Of a stretch of 64,000 nt of DNA, positions 20,165-30,282 are shown piece after piece; the first letter of the stretch is position 1; each line of letters starts with the position of its first letter. Source of the stretch: Marinobacter sp. LV10R510-11A (GTDB taxonomy: Bacteria; Pseudomonadota; Gammaproteobacteria; Pseudomonadales; Oleiphilaceae). The DNA is taken from contig NZ_LT907980.1 in assembly GCF_900215155.1 (NCBI RefSeq), forward strand, positions 2,294,001-2,358,000, read 5' to 3'. Both the position numbers and the translations under genes were made by a program. The notes beneath the pieces are model-generated. The model was not told the DNA's origin, did no database searches, and saw only the letters and a list, made by a program, of their open reading frames with translations.

Positions 20165-21540
20165 GCGTTACTCACCTTGTTTTTAATCCCTTCCACCACG
20201 AGATCCATGGCAGAACTTCTGGATCCTTTCACCAGCACGGTCATCGGCGGCTCATTTGTGCAAACGATGGCCTGTATGGCCTCGTCGTGTGTTTGATACA
20301 TCTCGGTGGTTTCACCAAAACCGTCGGCATAGCCGTCGCAGCCAGCCCCCACGGTCAGCAGGCGTTCAATTCCGAGGTCGGAGGCAAAGCCTCCGACCTC
20401 GCTGTGCAATTCACGTGCAGTTGGCCCGAGCTCTCCCATGGCGCCAAAAACCGCAATGCGCTTACCCTCACGTTTTGCCAGAACACTCAGCGCCACCTTC
20501 ATGGAAGCGGGATTAGCGTTGTAGCTGTCATCAATAACCGTAAAGCCCCTAGGCAGGTTGATCTCCTGCAGACGCCCCGGAATGGACTCCATGCACGCCA
20601 GCCCGTCGGCAATTGCGATATCTGTCGCGCCCAACTCCCGGGTTGCCGCGATAGCAAGCAGGGTATTAGTTACGTTGTGTTCGCCTTCCAGTAGCAGTGT
20701 GACGGCACAAGACCAGCCATCTGGCCCGGTCACCACGATTTCCGGCTTCTGAGCGTGCGGCTGCTCTATAACAGAGTGATAGTCTGCCTCGGGGTGACCA
20801 CACCGGCTGACACTGACAACCCGACGGTTGCCGGCACAGGCAAGCCACTGATCAAACGCAGAGTCGTCCCGATTCAGAACCACTAGGCCGCCCTCGGCAA
20901 CGCCTTCAATGATTTCACCCTTGGCCTGCACAATATTTTCGTAGCTGCCAAAACCTTCAAGATGCGCTTGGCCCGCGTTCGTGAGGATCACAACCTGCGG
21001 CTGGGTGATGGCAACTGTATGGGCAATTTCGCCAATGCCGCTGGCGCCAAGTTCGATAACGCCATACTGGTGCGTAGGCTCTAGGCCAAACAGTGTCAGT
21101 GGAACACCAATGTGATTATTCAGATTGCCTTGAGTCGCTAGGGTATTGCCCATACGAACCAAGATGGCCGCGCATATTTCTTTAACAGTGGTTTTCCCGC
21201 TACTGCCTGTTATCGCAATCAGCCGTGCATCACTTTGGCTGCGGTTACCCGATGCCAAACCCGCCAGCGCGTCAACGGTGCTAGTCACGACCAGCTGAGG
21301 TATATCTAGAGTGCGGTCAAACGTGTCAACGACCGCTGCACAGGCCCCATGCTTTTGTGCGGCCCGCAAAAATTGGTGGCCATCAAAATTCTCGCCACGC
21401 AGAGCAACAAATAAATCTCCCGACCTCAAAGCACGCGTATCGGTGGACACACCCGCATATGAGACAGCATCCAGCCCCTGAGATGTACAGATGGCGCCGG
21501 TAAATTTCACGGCCTGGGCGAGTGAGAAAGTGCCTATCAT
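20149..21540 (-). CDS. murF: UDP-N-acetylmuramoyl-tripeptide--D-alanyl-D-alanine ligase
   Basis: A protein of 463 residues. It adds the D-Ala-D-Ala made by DdlB to finish the UDP-MurNAc-pentapeptide. The ATP loop GSSGKTT is at 112-118; the central domain has [16 protein letters not shown] and [14 protein letters not shown]; the C-terminal domain has [16 protein letters not shown] and FGAMGELG. It overlaps murE by 4 bases (ATGA type) and mraY by 16. Confidence 0.97.
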   Translation of the reverse strand: MIGTFSLAQAVKFTGAICTSQGLDAVSYAGVSTDTRALRSGDLFVALRGENFDGHQFLRAAQKHGACAAVVDTFDRTLDIPQLVVTSTVDALAGLASGNRSQSDARLIAITGSSGKTTVKEICAAILVRMGNTLATQGNLNNHIGVPLTLFGLEPTHQYGVIELGASGIGEIAHTVAITQPQVVILTNAGQAHLEGFGSYENIVQAKGEIIEGVAEGGLVVLNRDDSAFDQWLACAGNRRVVSVSRCGHPEADYHSVIEQPHAQKPEIVVTGPDGWSCAVTLLLEGEHNVTNTLLAIAATRELGATDIAIADGLACMESIPGRLQEINLPRGFTVIDDSYNANPASMKVALSVLAKREGKRIAVFGAMGELGPTARELHSEVGGFASDLGIERLLTVGAGCDGYADGFGETTEMYQTHDEAIQAIVCTNEPPMTVLVKGSRSSAMDLVVEGIKNKVSNACCSG

Positions 21541-23021
21541 GCTGCACCTCCTTCAAGCTTCAGCATCTGTCGAACCTGAGCGGCATCGCTGAATGGCAGC
21601 TTTTTACCAGCGACTTCCTGCCAGGACTCATGGCCCTTACCCGCTATAAGCACCAGGTCTTCCGGTGCTGCCATGCTAATGGCAAAACGGATGGCTTCAG
21701 CCCGATCATGAATGACCGTTGCCGAGCCCGGGCTGGAGAAGCCAGCCTGAACATCCTGCACAATAACCACAGGTGACTCAGTGCGGGGGTTGTCATCCGT
21801 AACGACGATGACATCCGCGCACTTTTCTGCTTCCTTGGCCATTTCTGGGCGTTTACCGCTGTCGCGATCACCACCACAACCAAACACACAAATCAGCCGG
21901 CCAGTTACATGCGGGCGCAATGCAGCCAAGGCATTAGCCAAGGCGTCCGGTGTGTGGGCATAGTCCACAACCGCGCGGACGCCATCTGCGCTACAAAAAC
22001 GCTCAAGCCGGCCCGGAGGTGGAACCAATTGTTTCGCTGCGCTCTGAACCTGCTCGACAGTCACACCCAGTGTCATAACCGTTGCAACAGCGGCAAGTAC
22101 GTTGCTGGCGTTAAAGCTGCCCATCAGGGGCACAGACAAGTCAAAAGTGCCCCACTCACCATCGACCACGGCATCAAAGCCATCATCTGTAGATTGGAAA
22201 TCTTTCAGCCACAACTCTGTCTGTGGCTCATGAAGGCTGTAACGAATGCGATCACATTTGCCATCAAGGGTTTCGTATAATTGGCGGCCAAACGGGTCGT
22301 CGAAGTTGATCACCGAGAAATGCACATCTTCGCGCTCAAACAGGCGTGCTTTGGCGGCCCCATAGGCCTCCATTGAACCGTGATAGTCCAAGTGATCCCG
22401 TGTCAGATTAGTGAAGATGGCCCCGGATATGGTCAAGCCATCCACGCGCCCCTGATCTAGACCATGGGACGACACTTCCATCGCAGCTGCCCGACCGCCC
22501 TTGGCAAGAATATTCGACAGCGCTCGGTTGATCTGAACCACATCGGGCGTGGTATGGGACGATTTCTGCAAGGCTTCCGGCATGCCATAACCCAGGGTCC
22601 CCATAACACCGCAAGGCGTTCCTGCATGGCCCAGCAACTGCGCTACGTAATGGCTAACGGAGGTTTTACCGTTGGTGCCAGTCACGCCTATCAACCGGAG
22701 TCTGCGTGATGGATGCTCATAAAACCGCGCAGCAATCTTGCCCAGCAGCTGTCGGAGCCCCGGGACCGGCACCACAAGTGCCCCGTGATGTTCCCAGCAC
22801 TCCCTCTCGCCTTCCGACTCAAGAATGACAACAGTCGCACCTGCGGCTATGGCTTTATCCACGTAATGCTCAGCCAGCGTAGCGGCACCAGCCAATGCGA
22901 CAAAGGCATCGCCAGATCTGACTTCACGGCTATCGGTTTGCAGCCCATGGATGGTTACATCAAAGACTGACGGCACAGATACAATGCCCTGCAACAAGGT
23001 GCTGAGAGATGTTATGCACAT
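21537..23021 (-). CDS. murE: UDP-MurNAc-L-Ala-D-Glu--meso-diaminopimelate ligase
   Basis: A protein of 494 residues from the ATG at 23021, which has GAGAGGGGG upstream and lies just after the ftsI stop. The ATP loop GTNGKTS is at 115-121. The DNPR motif in VVTDDNPRTESP, which selects meso-diaminopimelate over lysine, is present, so the stem peptide should carry DAP as in other Gram-negatives. The upstream frame to 23072 lies inside ftsI and does not look like MurE. Confidence 0.97.
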   Translation of the reverse strand: MCITSLSTLLQGIVSVPSVFDVTIHGLQTDSREVRSGDAFVALAGAATLAEHYVDKAIAAGATVVILESEGERECWEHHGALVVPVPGLRQLLGKIAARFYEHPSRRLRLIGVTGTNGKTSVSHYVAQLLGHAGTPCGVMGTLGYGMPEALQKSSHTTPDVVQINRALSNILAKGGRAAAMEVSSHGLDQGRVDGLTISGAIFTNLTRDHLDYHGSMEAYGAAKARLFEREDVHFSVINFDDPFGRQLYETLDGKCDRIRYSLHEPQTELWLKDFQSTDDGFDAVVDGEWGTFDLSVPLMGSFNASNVLAAVATVMTLGVTVEQVQSAAKQLVPPPGRLERFCSADGVRAVVDYAHTPDALANALAALRPHVTGRLICVFGCGGDRDSGKRPEMAKEAEKCADVIVVTDDNPRTESPVVIVQDVQAGFSSPGSATVIHDRAEAIRFAISMAAPEDLVLIAGKGHESWQEVAGKKLPFSDAAQVRQMLKLEGGAA

Positions 23022-23025
23022 AGGC

Positions 23026-24765
23026 TTACCCCCTCTCCCCAGTTTTTCCCGCTCGCAGGCCGGCGGCACCAACTTCCAGTTCGGGCTTTACGTTTAGGAG
23101 GCGAAGTGCACCGTTCATCACTCGCGAAAATACCGGCGCGGCCACTTCACCACCGTAGTATTCCCCAGACTGCGGCGCATCCACGGCCACAACCGTTACA
23201 ATCCTCGGATTATCAATGGGCGCCATTCCGGCAAAGATCGCCTTATACTGACTGTCTTCATAGCCTTGAGCGCCCACCAGGTGAACCGTTCCTGTTTTGC
23301 CTCCTGCGCTGTAAAAGCCCGGCTGAGCCCGCTTTCCCGACCCCCTGGAAACCACTTCTCCCAGCATGGTTCGCACTTGGCTGGTTACTCGCTCCGAGAG
23401 CACTCTCTCGCCAACGGGCTTTTCATTCAGCTTCATCAGGCTTAGCGGATACCGCATGCCGCCATTGGCAATAACCATATAGGCCTGGGCCAACTGGAGC
23501 GCATTCACACTCATCCCATAACCGTATGAGAGAGTAGCTTCTTCTGAGGGGCGCCACTTAGGCGGTGCTGGCAATACACCAACAGCCTCACCCGGGAAGC
23601 CCGTACCGGTTGGCTGGCCAAGCCCAAGCCGTGCGTATAGGTTGCGAATCGTGTCACCACCCAACTCAGTGGCAATCTTGCTGATACCCACGTTGCTGGA
23701 CTTCACAATAATGTCGGTAAGGCTGATGACGCCGTAGTTCCGATAATCTCGAATCGTAAACCTGCCAAAGCGCCTATAGCCGGGCGAGGTATCAATCGTT
23801 GTCTGAGGGGAGTACTGCCCCGATTCAAGCGCAGCAGCCATCGAGATTGGCTTCATGGTTGAACCTGGCTCAAACAAATCCGTGATGGCTTTGTTGCGAA
23901 GATTTCCCGGTGCAAGCTGGCTGCGATCGTTAGGGTTATATGACCCCTGATTGACCATGGCCAGCACCTCGCCGGTCTCAACATCCAGCATAACGAGGGT
24001 TCCGCCGTGGGCATCGTGAGCGCTAACAACGGCCTTCAACTCGCGGTAGGCCAAATACTGCAGACGCAGATCAATGCTCAACTCAAGATTGCGACCGGGG
24101 CTAGCATCCCGGATCAGCGTAAGGTCTTTGATGACGCGTCCGCGATTATCCTTCAGCACACGCTTGCGGCCAGACTCGCCAGACAACCACTCGTTGTAGG
24201 CCAGTTCCAAACCTTCCTGGCCACGCTCATCAATGTTGGTAAACCCGACAACATGGGCAGTGACCTCGCCCGCCGGATAATAGCGCCGGTACTCTTGGCG
24301 CGTATAAACGCCCGGGATATCCAGGTCCATCGCCTTCGTTGCCAGCCCCGGCTGAACTTTTCGGCGCAGGTAAATAAACTCACGGCCCGCGTAGGTAACT
24401 AGGCGCTCGCGCAGCCTCGCCTCACTGATATGCAGCAACCGTGCAAGGTTAGCTAGGCGAGGCTCATCAGGATCTGTCTCTGAGGGATTTGCCCAAAGTG
24501 TTTGCACAGGAGTGCTCACGGCCAGCGGCTCACCATAACGGTCCGTAACCACACCACGGTGAGCATCAATTGCCTCTACACGAATGGTACGAACATCACC
24601 CTGCTGACGCAGAAAATCATTATCGACAACCTGCAAATCCACCAATCGCCAGCCCAGCGCCAATACAACCAACAAGAAAACGCCCAACACAGAACCAAAG
24701 CGCCAGGCTTTCAAGCCTGCCGCCACTTTTTGGATCAATGTTCTTGCTGATTCCTGCTTGGACAA
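23026..24765 (-). CDS. ftsI: Septal peptidoglycan transpeptidase FtsI (PBP3)
   Basis: A protein of 579 residues with a cytoplasmic tail, one membrane helix at about 23-45, a pedestal domain and a C-terminal transpeptidase. Active-site motifs are STMK (Ser302), SSN (356-358) and KTG (490-492). It cross-links new septal peptidoglycan with FtsW and is a beta-lactam target. It starts 32 bases after ftsL. Confidence 0.98.
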   Translation of the reverse strand: MSKQESARTLIQKVAAGLKAWRFGSVLGVFLLVVLALGWRLVDLQVVDNDFLRQQGDVRTIRVEAIDAHRGVVTDRYGEPLAVSTPVQTLWANPSETDPDEPRLANLARLLHISEARLRERLVTYAGREFIYLRRKVQPGLATKAMDLDIPGVYTRQEYRRYYPAGEVTAHVVGFTNIDERGQEGLELAYNEWLSGESGRKRVLKDNRGRVIKDLTLIRDASPGRNLELSIDLRLQYLAYRELKAVVSAHDAHGGTLVMLDVETGEVLAMVNQGSYNPNDRSQLAPGNLRNKAITDLFEPGSTMKPISMAAALESGQYSPQTTIDTSPGYRRFGRFTIRDYRNYGVISLTDIIVKSSNVGISKIATELGGDTIRNLYARLGLGQPTGTGFPGEAVGVLPAPPKWRPSEEATLSYGYGMSVNALQLAQAYMVIANGGMRYPLSLMKLNEKPVGERVLSERVTSQVRTMLGEVVSRGSGKRAQPGFYSAGGKTGTVHLVGAQGYEDSQYKAIFAGMAPIDNPRIVTVVAVDAPQSGEYYGGEVAAPVFSRVMNGALRLLNVKPELEVGAAGLRAGKTGERG

Positions 24766-24797
24766 TCAGATCACCCTACAAATTGTTGTATCGTGAA

Positions 24798-25202
24798 TTA
24801 CCGAGCCGCTAACGGCGACATCAGAGGCACCAGAACAATATCCTGACGCCCCGGTGCCACCATGCTGAAACGCTCAGCTGCAAGCTTCTCTACCCGACCA
24901 TAGCCACCCAAAGCACTTTGCTCCAAAAGCAACTGACTCCACTCGGCTTGAAAGCCGTCACGTTCGGCGTGAAGCTGAGACAGCGTATTGAACAGCGTTC
25001 GATTCTCATGGGCACTAACGACAACGCCAATCGATGAACCTACAAGCAGTACGGCTAGTGCCAGCGACACGAGAACCCTCTTCTGACGCGTGGCATCGAA
25101 CACTCGCCGCGAAATCCGGACGGCTGCAACTACGCCTTCGCGCACCTTTTCTTTATTCAGCTTGGCCGGCTTTACTGCCGGCTCTATGGCTACCGCGCCC
25201 AT
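24798..25202 (-). CDS. ftsL: Cell division protein FtsL
   Basis: A small bitopic protein of 134 residues, recognised by position between rsmH and ftsI and by topology. A basic N-terminus of about 42 residues precedes one membrane helix (about 43-65), and then a heptad-like stretch HENRTLFNTLSQLHAERDGFQAEWSQLLLEQSALGGYGRVEKLA typical of FtsL coiled coils. FtsL forms a trimer with FtsB and FtsQ that activates FtsWI. The N-terminus is somewhat longer than in E. coli. The ATG lies two bases after the rsmH stop. Confidence 0.92.
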   Translation of the reverse strand: MGAVAIEPAVKPAKLNKEKVREGVVAAVRISRRVFDATRQKRVLVSLALAVLLVGSSIGVVVSAHENRTLFNTLSQLHAERDGFQAEWSQLLLEQSALGGYGRVEKLAAERFSMVAPGRQDIVLVPLMSPLAAR

Positions 25203-25204
25203 AT

Positions 25205-26188
25205 CTACGCGCTCCCCTGAGAATTTTGTTCATGATCAATGCGCTCAAGCACCCGCATAACAGCGCTGCGCGCACGAACGTTCTCACTAACCTCACCGGC
25301 ACCGGCCTTGTTGGCCTTGCCTATTAATCTGAAATCCGAAGCCTCCTGATCAGCCGTCACGGGTATGCCTTTGGGCAACCTAGGGCCGCGAGCAAGGTCT
25401 CGCATAAAGCGTTTCACCAACCTGTCTTCCAGCGAATGGAAGCTTATAACAACCAGGCGCCCACCAGGCGCAAGCCGGTCGACTGCCGCCTGCAGCCCAA
25501 CCTCAAGGTCTTCCAGCTCGCGGTTAATAAAAATGCGAACGGCCTGAAAGGTGCGGGTTGCCGGATGCTTGTGCTTCTCTTTTTTCGGTACCGCCGTACT
25601 CACCAGCTCGGCAAGCTGGAGCGTGGTTTCAATCGGTGCCTCTTGCCGGCGCTCGACAACCAAACGGGCGATGCGGCGGGAAAACCGCTCTTCACCGTAG
25701 CGAAAAATCACATCAGCGATTTCACGCTCCTCTGCACTGGCGAGCCATTCAGCCGCACTTGGCGACTGCTGCGGGTTCATGCGCATATCTAGCGGGCCTT
25801 CACGCATAAAACTGAAGCCTCGCGAGGCATCATCAAGCTGTGGCGACGACACGCCAAGATCCATCAAAACGCCATTGACCTGCTCCCAGCCTGCTTCCGA
25901 TACCGCGCGGCTGAGCTCAGCAAACGAGCCATGGAAATATCCGAAGCGGGGATCATCTGCAGCAAGTTCTTCAGCCACACTGATAGCTTCAGGGTCTTTG
26001 TCGATACCCAGCAACTGGCCAGACGCGCCCAAGCGCCCCAGAATTAGGTGGCTATGACCGCCGCGACCAAACGTGGCATCCACATATTTGCCATCGGGGT
26101 CACTGACCAAATAGTCGACCGCCGAATCCAGAAGTACCGAGCGATGGGAAAACTCCGCTCCAGCCTCCGGCTTGCGATCAGAGGTCAT
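25205..26188 (-). CDS. rsmH: 16S rRNA (cytosine1402-N4)-methyltransferase
   Basis: A protein of 327 residues, formerly MraW. It methylates N4 of C1402 in the 16S rRNA P site; the 2'-O-methyl at the same base is added by RsmI, also encoded in this window. The SAM-binding stretch [16 protein letters not shown] and the family blocks [27 protein letters not shown] and [17 protein letters not shown] are clear. It overlaps mraZ by 4 bases. Confidence 0.97.
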   Translation of the reverse strand: MTSDRKPEAGAEFSHRSVLLDSAVDYLVSDPDGKYVDATFGRGGHSHLILGRLGASGQLLGIDKDPEAISVAEELAADDPRFGYFHGSFAELSRAVSEAGWEQVNGVLMDLGVSSPQLDDASRGFSFMREGPLDMRMNPQQSPSAAEWLASAEEREIADVIFRYGEERFSRRIARLVVERRQEAPIETTLQLAELVSTAVPKKEKHKHPATRTFQAVRIFINRELEDLEVGLQAAVDRLAPGGRLVVISFHSLEDRLVKRFMRDLARGPRLPKGIPVTADQEASDFRLIGKANKAGAGEVSENVRARSAVMRVLERIDHEQNSQGSA

Positions 26189-26637
26189 AGGGAAAGCGCC
26201 TCCATCTCAGGTGGCATATCTTCATCACAGGACGACTCATCAAGCCATGCAAACCAGCGTTCCTCACTCCATAGCTCCAGTTTTTTGCCCTGCCCGATCA
26301 GCATCAATTTTTTCTCAAGATGGGCATAGCTGCGTAACGTGGGCGGCACCAGAATACGCCCGGCAGAGTCCATCTCCATCGGCGCGGCATTACCAAGCAG
26401 CAAACGCTGCAGGCGTCGTGCGGCCTTATTCATGTTGGGAAGTGCTTCAATTTTAGGGCGGAGAATATCCCACTCGGGCTCCGGGTAAACCAGCAGACAC
26501 CGCTCATCATCGGCATTGGCCGTCAATACAATGCGGCCACCACAGGCTTGCGCGAGGCCTTCGCGCACCTTGGTAGGGATCGCCAAGCGACCCTTCGCAT
26601 CCATATTGATGGCATGACTGCCGAGAAAATTACTCAT
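26185..26637 (-). CDS. mraZ: Transcriptional regulator MraZ
   Basis: A protein of 150 residues made of two AbrB-like halves, with the family motifs [15 protein letters not shown] and [15 protein letters not shown]. MraZ rings bind direct repeats upstream of their own gene and repress the dcw cluster. The four-repeat operator in 26661-26700 just upstream fits that role. It is the first gene of the cluster and overlaps rsmH by 4 bases. Confidence 0.97.
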   Translation of the reverse strand: MSNFLGSHAINMDAKGRLAIPTKVREGLAQACGGRIVLTANADDERCLLVYPEPEWDILRPKIEALPNMNKAARRLQRLLLGNAAPMEMDSAGRILVPPTLRSYAHLEKKLMLIGQGKKLELWSEERWFAWLDESSCDEDMPPEMEALSL

Positions 26638-26660
26638 TTAATCCGTCTCTGGGGACTCGA

Positions 26661-26700
26661 AAACCACAAATAACCACTAGAAACCACTTTTTCCCACTTG
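26661..26700 (-). promoter_or_regulatory. MraZ operator: four direct repeats with exact 10-base period
   Basis: On the minus strand GTGG occurs four times, starting at 26697, 26687, 26677 and 26667, in the units GTGGGAAAAA, GTGGTTTCTA, GTGGTTATTT and GTGGTTTTCG. MraZ is known to bind TGGGN-type repeats separated by five bases, which is this layout. The array lies between the candidate transcription start and the mraZ start codon. Confidence 0.88.
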
Positions 26701-26705
26701 TGCAC

Positions 26706-26734
26706 ACTATAGAAACACGCAATTCACAATGCAA
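26706..26734 (-). promoter_or_regulatory. Candidate main promoter of the dcw cluster (Pmra)
   Basis: On the minus strand TTGCAT (26729-26734) and TATAGT (26706-26711) are separated by 17 bases. The predicted start site falls at the upstream edge of the MraZ repeats, so MraZ binding would block it. Confidence 0.7.
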
Positions 26735-26944
26735 GCGCCGCAAACAGCGGCCCTCGTGGGAAAGTTCCTTTTATGACAACAAGTTACAGCCAGAGACGTA
26801 AGAGAAAGGTGACATTACAGAAAAGAAAAGAAGTGAAATCAACTACCTGCAGAAAGGTCTGAAGAAGACAAGTGAGGTTTAAGATTTTTTGGGCATAAGA
26901 GGCGTGCTGTGAGAATAAACACGCCCCATAAAAGAGAGGAAAAA
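26735..26944. other. Intergenic region between rnpB 3' end and the dcw promoter
   Basis: No gene is supported here. It is A/G-rich on the plus strand. One hairpin-forming pair, GGCGTG and CACGCC (about 26901-26930), could act as a second terminator for rnpB, but no U-run follows it directly. Confidence 0.4.
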
Positions 26945-27302
<358 letters not shown>

Positions 27303-27309
27303 GGTCGAG

Positions 27310-27338
27310 ACAATACTACTGCGCCACGCACCATGCAA
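27310..27338 (-). promoter_or_regulatory. Candidate promoter of rnpB
   Basis: On the minus strand TTGCAT (27333-27338) and TATTGT (27310-27315) are 17 bases apart. The -10 box ends 7 bases before the predicted RNA 5' end at 27302, as expected for a transcription start. Confidence 0.65.
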
Positions 27339-27359
27339 GGAAAAGCGCAGGCTCAAGGT

Positions 27360-28229
27360 TCAGCTCTCCTTAAGACCAAGGGCACGCTGATACAGTTCGT
27401 TTTTACCCAGCCCCGTCAGCTCAGACGCCATTTTTGCGGCTTTTTTTAGCGGCAGCTCCGCCATCAAAAGGTTCAGCAACTGGTCTACATCCACCGCGCC
27501 GGCCATCAAACCACTTTCAGTCTTTTCAGCGCCCCGCACCACGATAACAAACTCACCACGGCTGCCATGAGGGTCTTCCGTCAGTGCGGCATGTACATCC
27601 GCGGCACCACCAGAATAGAAGGTCTCAAAGGTTTTAGTGATTTCCCGCCCCAGTACAACCTCTCTTTGCGCTCCCATAACGTCTGCAATATCCGCTACGG
27701 TGGCCAGTATCCTGTGAGGCGACTCGTAGAACACTAGAGTCGCAACCTCCTTACGGAGCTCCTCCAGAGCTGTGCGCCGGCCGGTACGTTTTGCTGGCAA
27801 AAACCCAACAAACAAAAAACGATCGGTGGGCAAACCCGCCGCACTCAGTGCAGCAACCAGTGCGCAGGGCCCAGGAATTGGGCTCACCCTTAGCCCTTCA
27901 GCTCTTACGTCCCGCACCAGTACATAGCCTGGGTCGGAGATCAGAGGCGTACCGGCATCTGAAATCAGCGCCACATCCGCGCCCGCCATTAACTGGCTTA
28001 CAATACTCTTAACTCTGCCGCGCTCATTGTGATCATGCAATGCAATCAACGGCTTGCTGATACCCAGATGCTGCAGCAGTCGCCCACTATGGCGGGTATC
28101 CTCCGCCGCAATAACCGCCACATCCGAGAGCACTTTAACGGCGCGGGGAGAAAGATCCTCCAGATTGCCAATGGGGGTAGCGACGATATAGAGCGTCCCC
28201 TGGTTATCGCCTGGCTTTATTACCTGCAT
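27360..28229 (-). CDS. rsmI: 16S rRNA (cytidine1402-2'-O)-methyltransferase
   Basis: A protein of 289 residues of the tetrapyrrole-methylase fold. It methylates the ribose of C1402 in 16S rRNA, the same nucleotide that RsmH modifies. Diagnostic stretches are LYIVATPIGNLEDLSPRA, IAAEDTRHSGRLLQHL, ALISDAGTPLISDPGY and PIPGPCALVAALSAAGLPTDRF. I prefer the ATG at 28229; a TTG at 28256 would add nine residues. It is divergent from lpoA, as in enterics and pseudomonads. Confidence 0.94.
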   Translation of the reverse strand: MQVIKPGDNQGTLYIVATPIGNLEDLSPRAVKVLSDVAVIAAEDTRHSGRLLQHLGISKPLIALHDHNERGRVKSIVSQLMAGADVALISDAGTPLISDPGYVLVRDVRAEGLRVSPIPGPCALVAALSAAGLPTDRFLFVGFLPAKRTGRRTALEELRKEVATLVFYESPHRILATVADIADVMGAQREVVLGREITKTFETFYSGGAADVHAALTEDPHGSRGEFVIVVRGAEKTESGLMAGAVDVDQLLNLLMAELPLKKAAKMASELTGLGKNELYQRALGLKES

Positions 28230-28288
28230 GACTGACTGATCCGATTCAGATTTCAAAATGTGTGCCTCGCGTATAGAGACGGCGTCAG

Positions 28289-28306
28289 CATGACACCTGC
28301 GTCATG
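28289..28306. repeat. Short inverted repeat between rsmI and lpoA
   Basis: Arms CATGAC and GTCATG separated by six bases lie in the divergent promoter region. The arms are short and could arise by chance. Confidence 0.4.
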
Positions 28307-28388
28307 TGAATTGGCCCGGGAGCTGTTAAACTTGCCACCATCAGATCGGCGCCACAAGCCCAAAACTCCGGAATCTATAGAGCTTGCC

Positions 28389-30251
28389 ATGACCAAGAAC
28401 CGTATTAACCATCGCGCCCTGGCCAGTATATTTACACTGTCCCTGCTGTTTGCCGGTTGCGCCAGTATCAACCTGGATGCGCAGGTTGCCCAGTCTCCCT
28501 CCCAGGCTCTTGAGCTTGCAGCAAAGGAGAGCAACACTGAAACGGCGCAAAAATACTTATTAGAAGTCGCCCGCCGGTTTCAGGATCGCGGAGAACACCG
28601 GGCGGCCCGAACATTACTTCAGAGCACTCAGCTGGCGCAACCTGCACCGGCACTACAGGTAGAGAAGCAGCTACTCGCCATGGCGAGTGCGGTGGCACTC
28701 GAAGACCGTGAGTGGGCCGGCAACATTGTCACGAAACTCTCGCCAGACAACTTCAGAAGCTACCGCTCAGATCTGGTTAACCGGGCGGCCAGCCTTCAGG
28801 CCGAAACCTATGCATTGGTAGGCGACCGCCTCTCAGCGGCCATGACACTGATGCTGCTGTCCCAGACAGATGGCAAGGTTAACCCGCAACAAATTCACGA
28901 TCAGATCTGGGATTTTCTGAAAGCGGTTCCGGATCAGGAACTTACTTCCGCAGGCACGGACTCGATCGGCTTTGAAACCGAAGGCTGGTTAGAGCTTGCA
29001 GCCAGTCTTCGGGCACCGGAACTGAGCATTGATGATCAAGGCCGCATCATACGGCGCTGGCAAAATAACTGGCCCGGCCACCCCGCTGCCCAGATACCAC
29101 CTTCCGAGCTACAACTCATTGCGAGCTTGGCCGAAAATCGGCCCGAAAAACTTGCCCTAGCCCTCCCCCTCCAGGGGCCATTGGCCAGCGCTGGCAAGGC
29201 TATCCGCGATGGCTTCTTGGCTGCCTATTACCAGGATGACTCAGTAGACCGCAGCAAGACCGACATCCGGATTGTGGACACTTCCGGCCAGCCGTTTGAT
29301 GAACTATATAAGGAGCTGGCCGCTCAGAATATAGACCTGATCATAGGCCCTCTTGAGAAGGAGGCGCTGGCAAGCCTTACCAGCATGAGAACCCTTCCGG
29401 TTCCCGCTTTGGGGCTCAACTATTTGCGCGACGACCAAAACGCCCCCGACGGCCTGTATCAGTTTGGCCTTTCGGCAGAGGACGAAGCCCGGCAAATTGC
29501 AGACCGACTTGCTGGGCAAAGCATCAATCAGGTGCTGGTGCTGATCCCTCATGGTGAGTGGGGCGACCGGGTGGAGGCAGCCCTGCTCAAGCGCATGCAA
29601 CAAAACGGTGCGGTGGCTCTGGATATCAAACGATTCTTTCGCGAGGATAATCTGCGGGCAGTCACTGCAGACTTGCTGGGCATTACCGTATCCCGGGATC
29701 GGGCTATCCAGGTGGAGCGCACCATTGGCCTGAACGTCGAGTTTGAACCACGACGCCGCCAAGATGCCGAAGCCATTATTATGGTCGCCGAGCCTGCGGT
29801 GGCTCGTCAGTTCAAGCCTCTGTTTGCGTTTTACTTCGGTGGCGACCTGCCCGTTTACTCACCTTCGATTGTTTACGAAGGTGCACCAGACGCCGGTCGG
29901 GATCGCGACCTCAACGAGGTAATGTTCACCGATATTCCTTGGGTGCTTGACGACAAGAACCCACTGCGCGAGGAAGCCAGCAGAGTTTTGTCTGGCACTC
30001 GCGGCCAGCTAGGCAGACTGTTTGCCATGGGAGCCGACGCATGGCAGCTCAGCAAACGCCTCCCCCTGCTTCGCCAGGTTCAGACCGCAACAGTCGATGG
30101 CCAAACAGGACTGCTAACCATGACCCGTGAAGGCAGCATCCACCGAACCCAGCTTTGGGCGGAGTTCCGAAGCGGAACGCCCAACCTGCTACCTCAGCCA
30201 GCGGCCTCTGGCGGCGAAGACAACCAAAGCCCGCAGACCCTGAACAACTGA
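28389..30251 (+). CDS. lpoA: Penicillin-binding protein activator LpoA (outer-membrane lipoprotein)
   Basis: A protein of 620 residues. The signal peptide ends in a lipobox LLFAGC with lipidated Cys24. The N-terminal part is helical and TPR-like (about 30-260), and the C-terminal part has the periplasmic-binding-protein fold starting near KLALALPLQGPLASAGKAIRDGFLAAYY, as in LpoA. In enterics LpoA reaches through the peptidoglycan to activate PBP1a. An upstream ATG at 28260 is in frame, but the lipoprotein signal fixes the start at 28389. It is followed by yraN and diaA in the order known from enterics. Confidence 0.92.
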   Translation: MTKNRINHRALASIFTLSLLFAGCASINLDAQVAQSPSQALELAAKESNTETAQKYLLEVARRFQDRGEHRAARTLLQSTQLAQPAPALQVEKQLLAMASAVALEDREWAGNIVTKLSPDNFRSYRSDLVNRAASLQAETYALVGDRLSAAMTLMLLSQTDGKVNPQQIHDQIWDFLKAVPDQELTSAGTDSIGFETEGWLELAASLRAPELSIDDQGRIIRRWQNNWPGHPAAQIPPSELQLIASLAENRPEKLALALPLQGPLASAGKAIRDGFLAAYYQDDSVDRSKTDIRIVDTSGQPFDELYKELAAQNIDLIIGPLEKEALASLTSMRTLPVPALGLNYLRDDQNAPDGLYQFGLSAEDEARQIADRLAGQSINQVLVLIPHGEWGDRVEAALLKRMQQNGAVALDIKRFFREDNLRAVTADLLGITVSRDRAIQVERTIGLNVEFEPRRRQDAEAIIMVAEPAVARQFKPLFAFYFGGDLPVYSPSIVYEGAPDAGRDRDLNEVMFTDIPWVLDDKNPLREEASRVLSGTRGQLGRLFAMGADAWQLSKRLPLLRQVQTATVDGQTGLLTMTREGSIHRTQLWAEFRSGTPNLLPQPAASGGEDNQSPQTLNN

Positions 30252-30282
30252 CATTATCCCGAAATAAAAGGACAGCAGAGCC

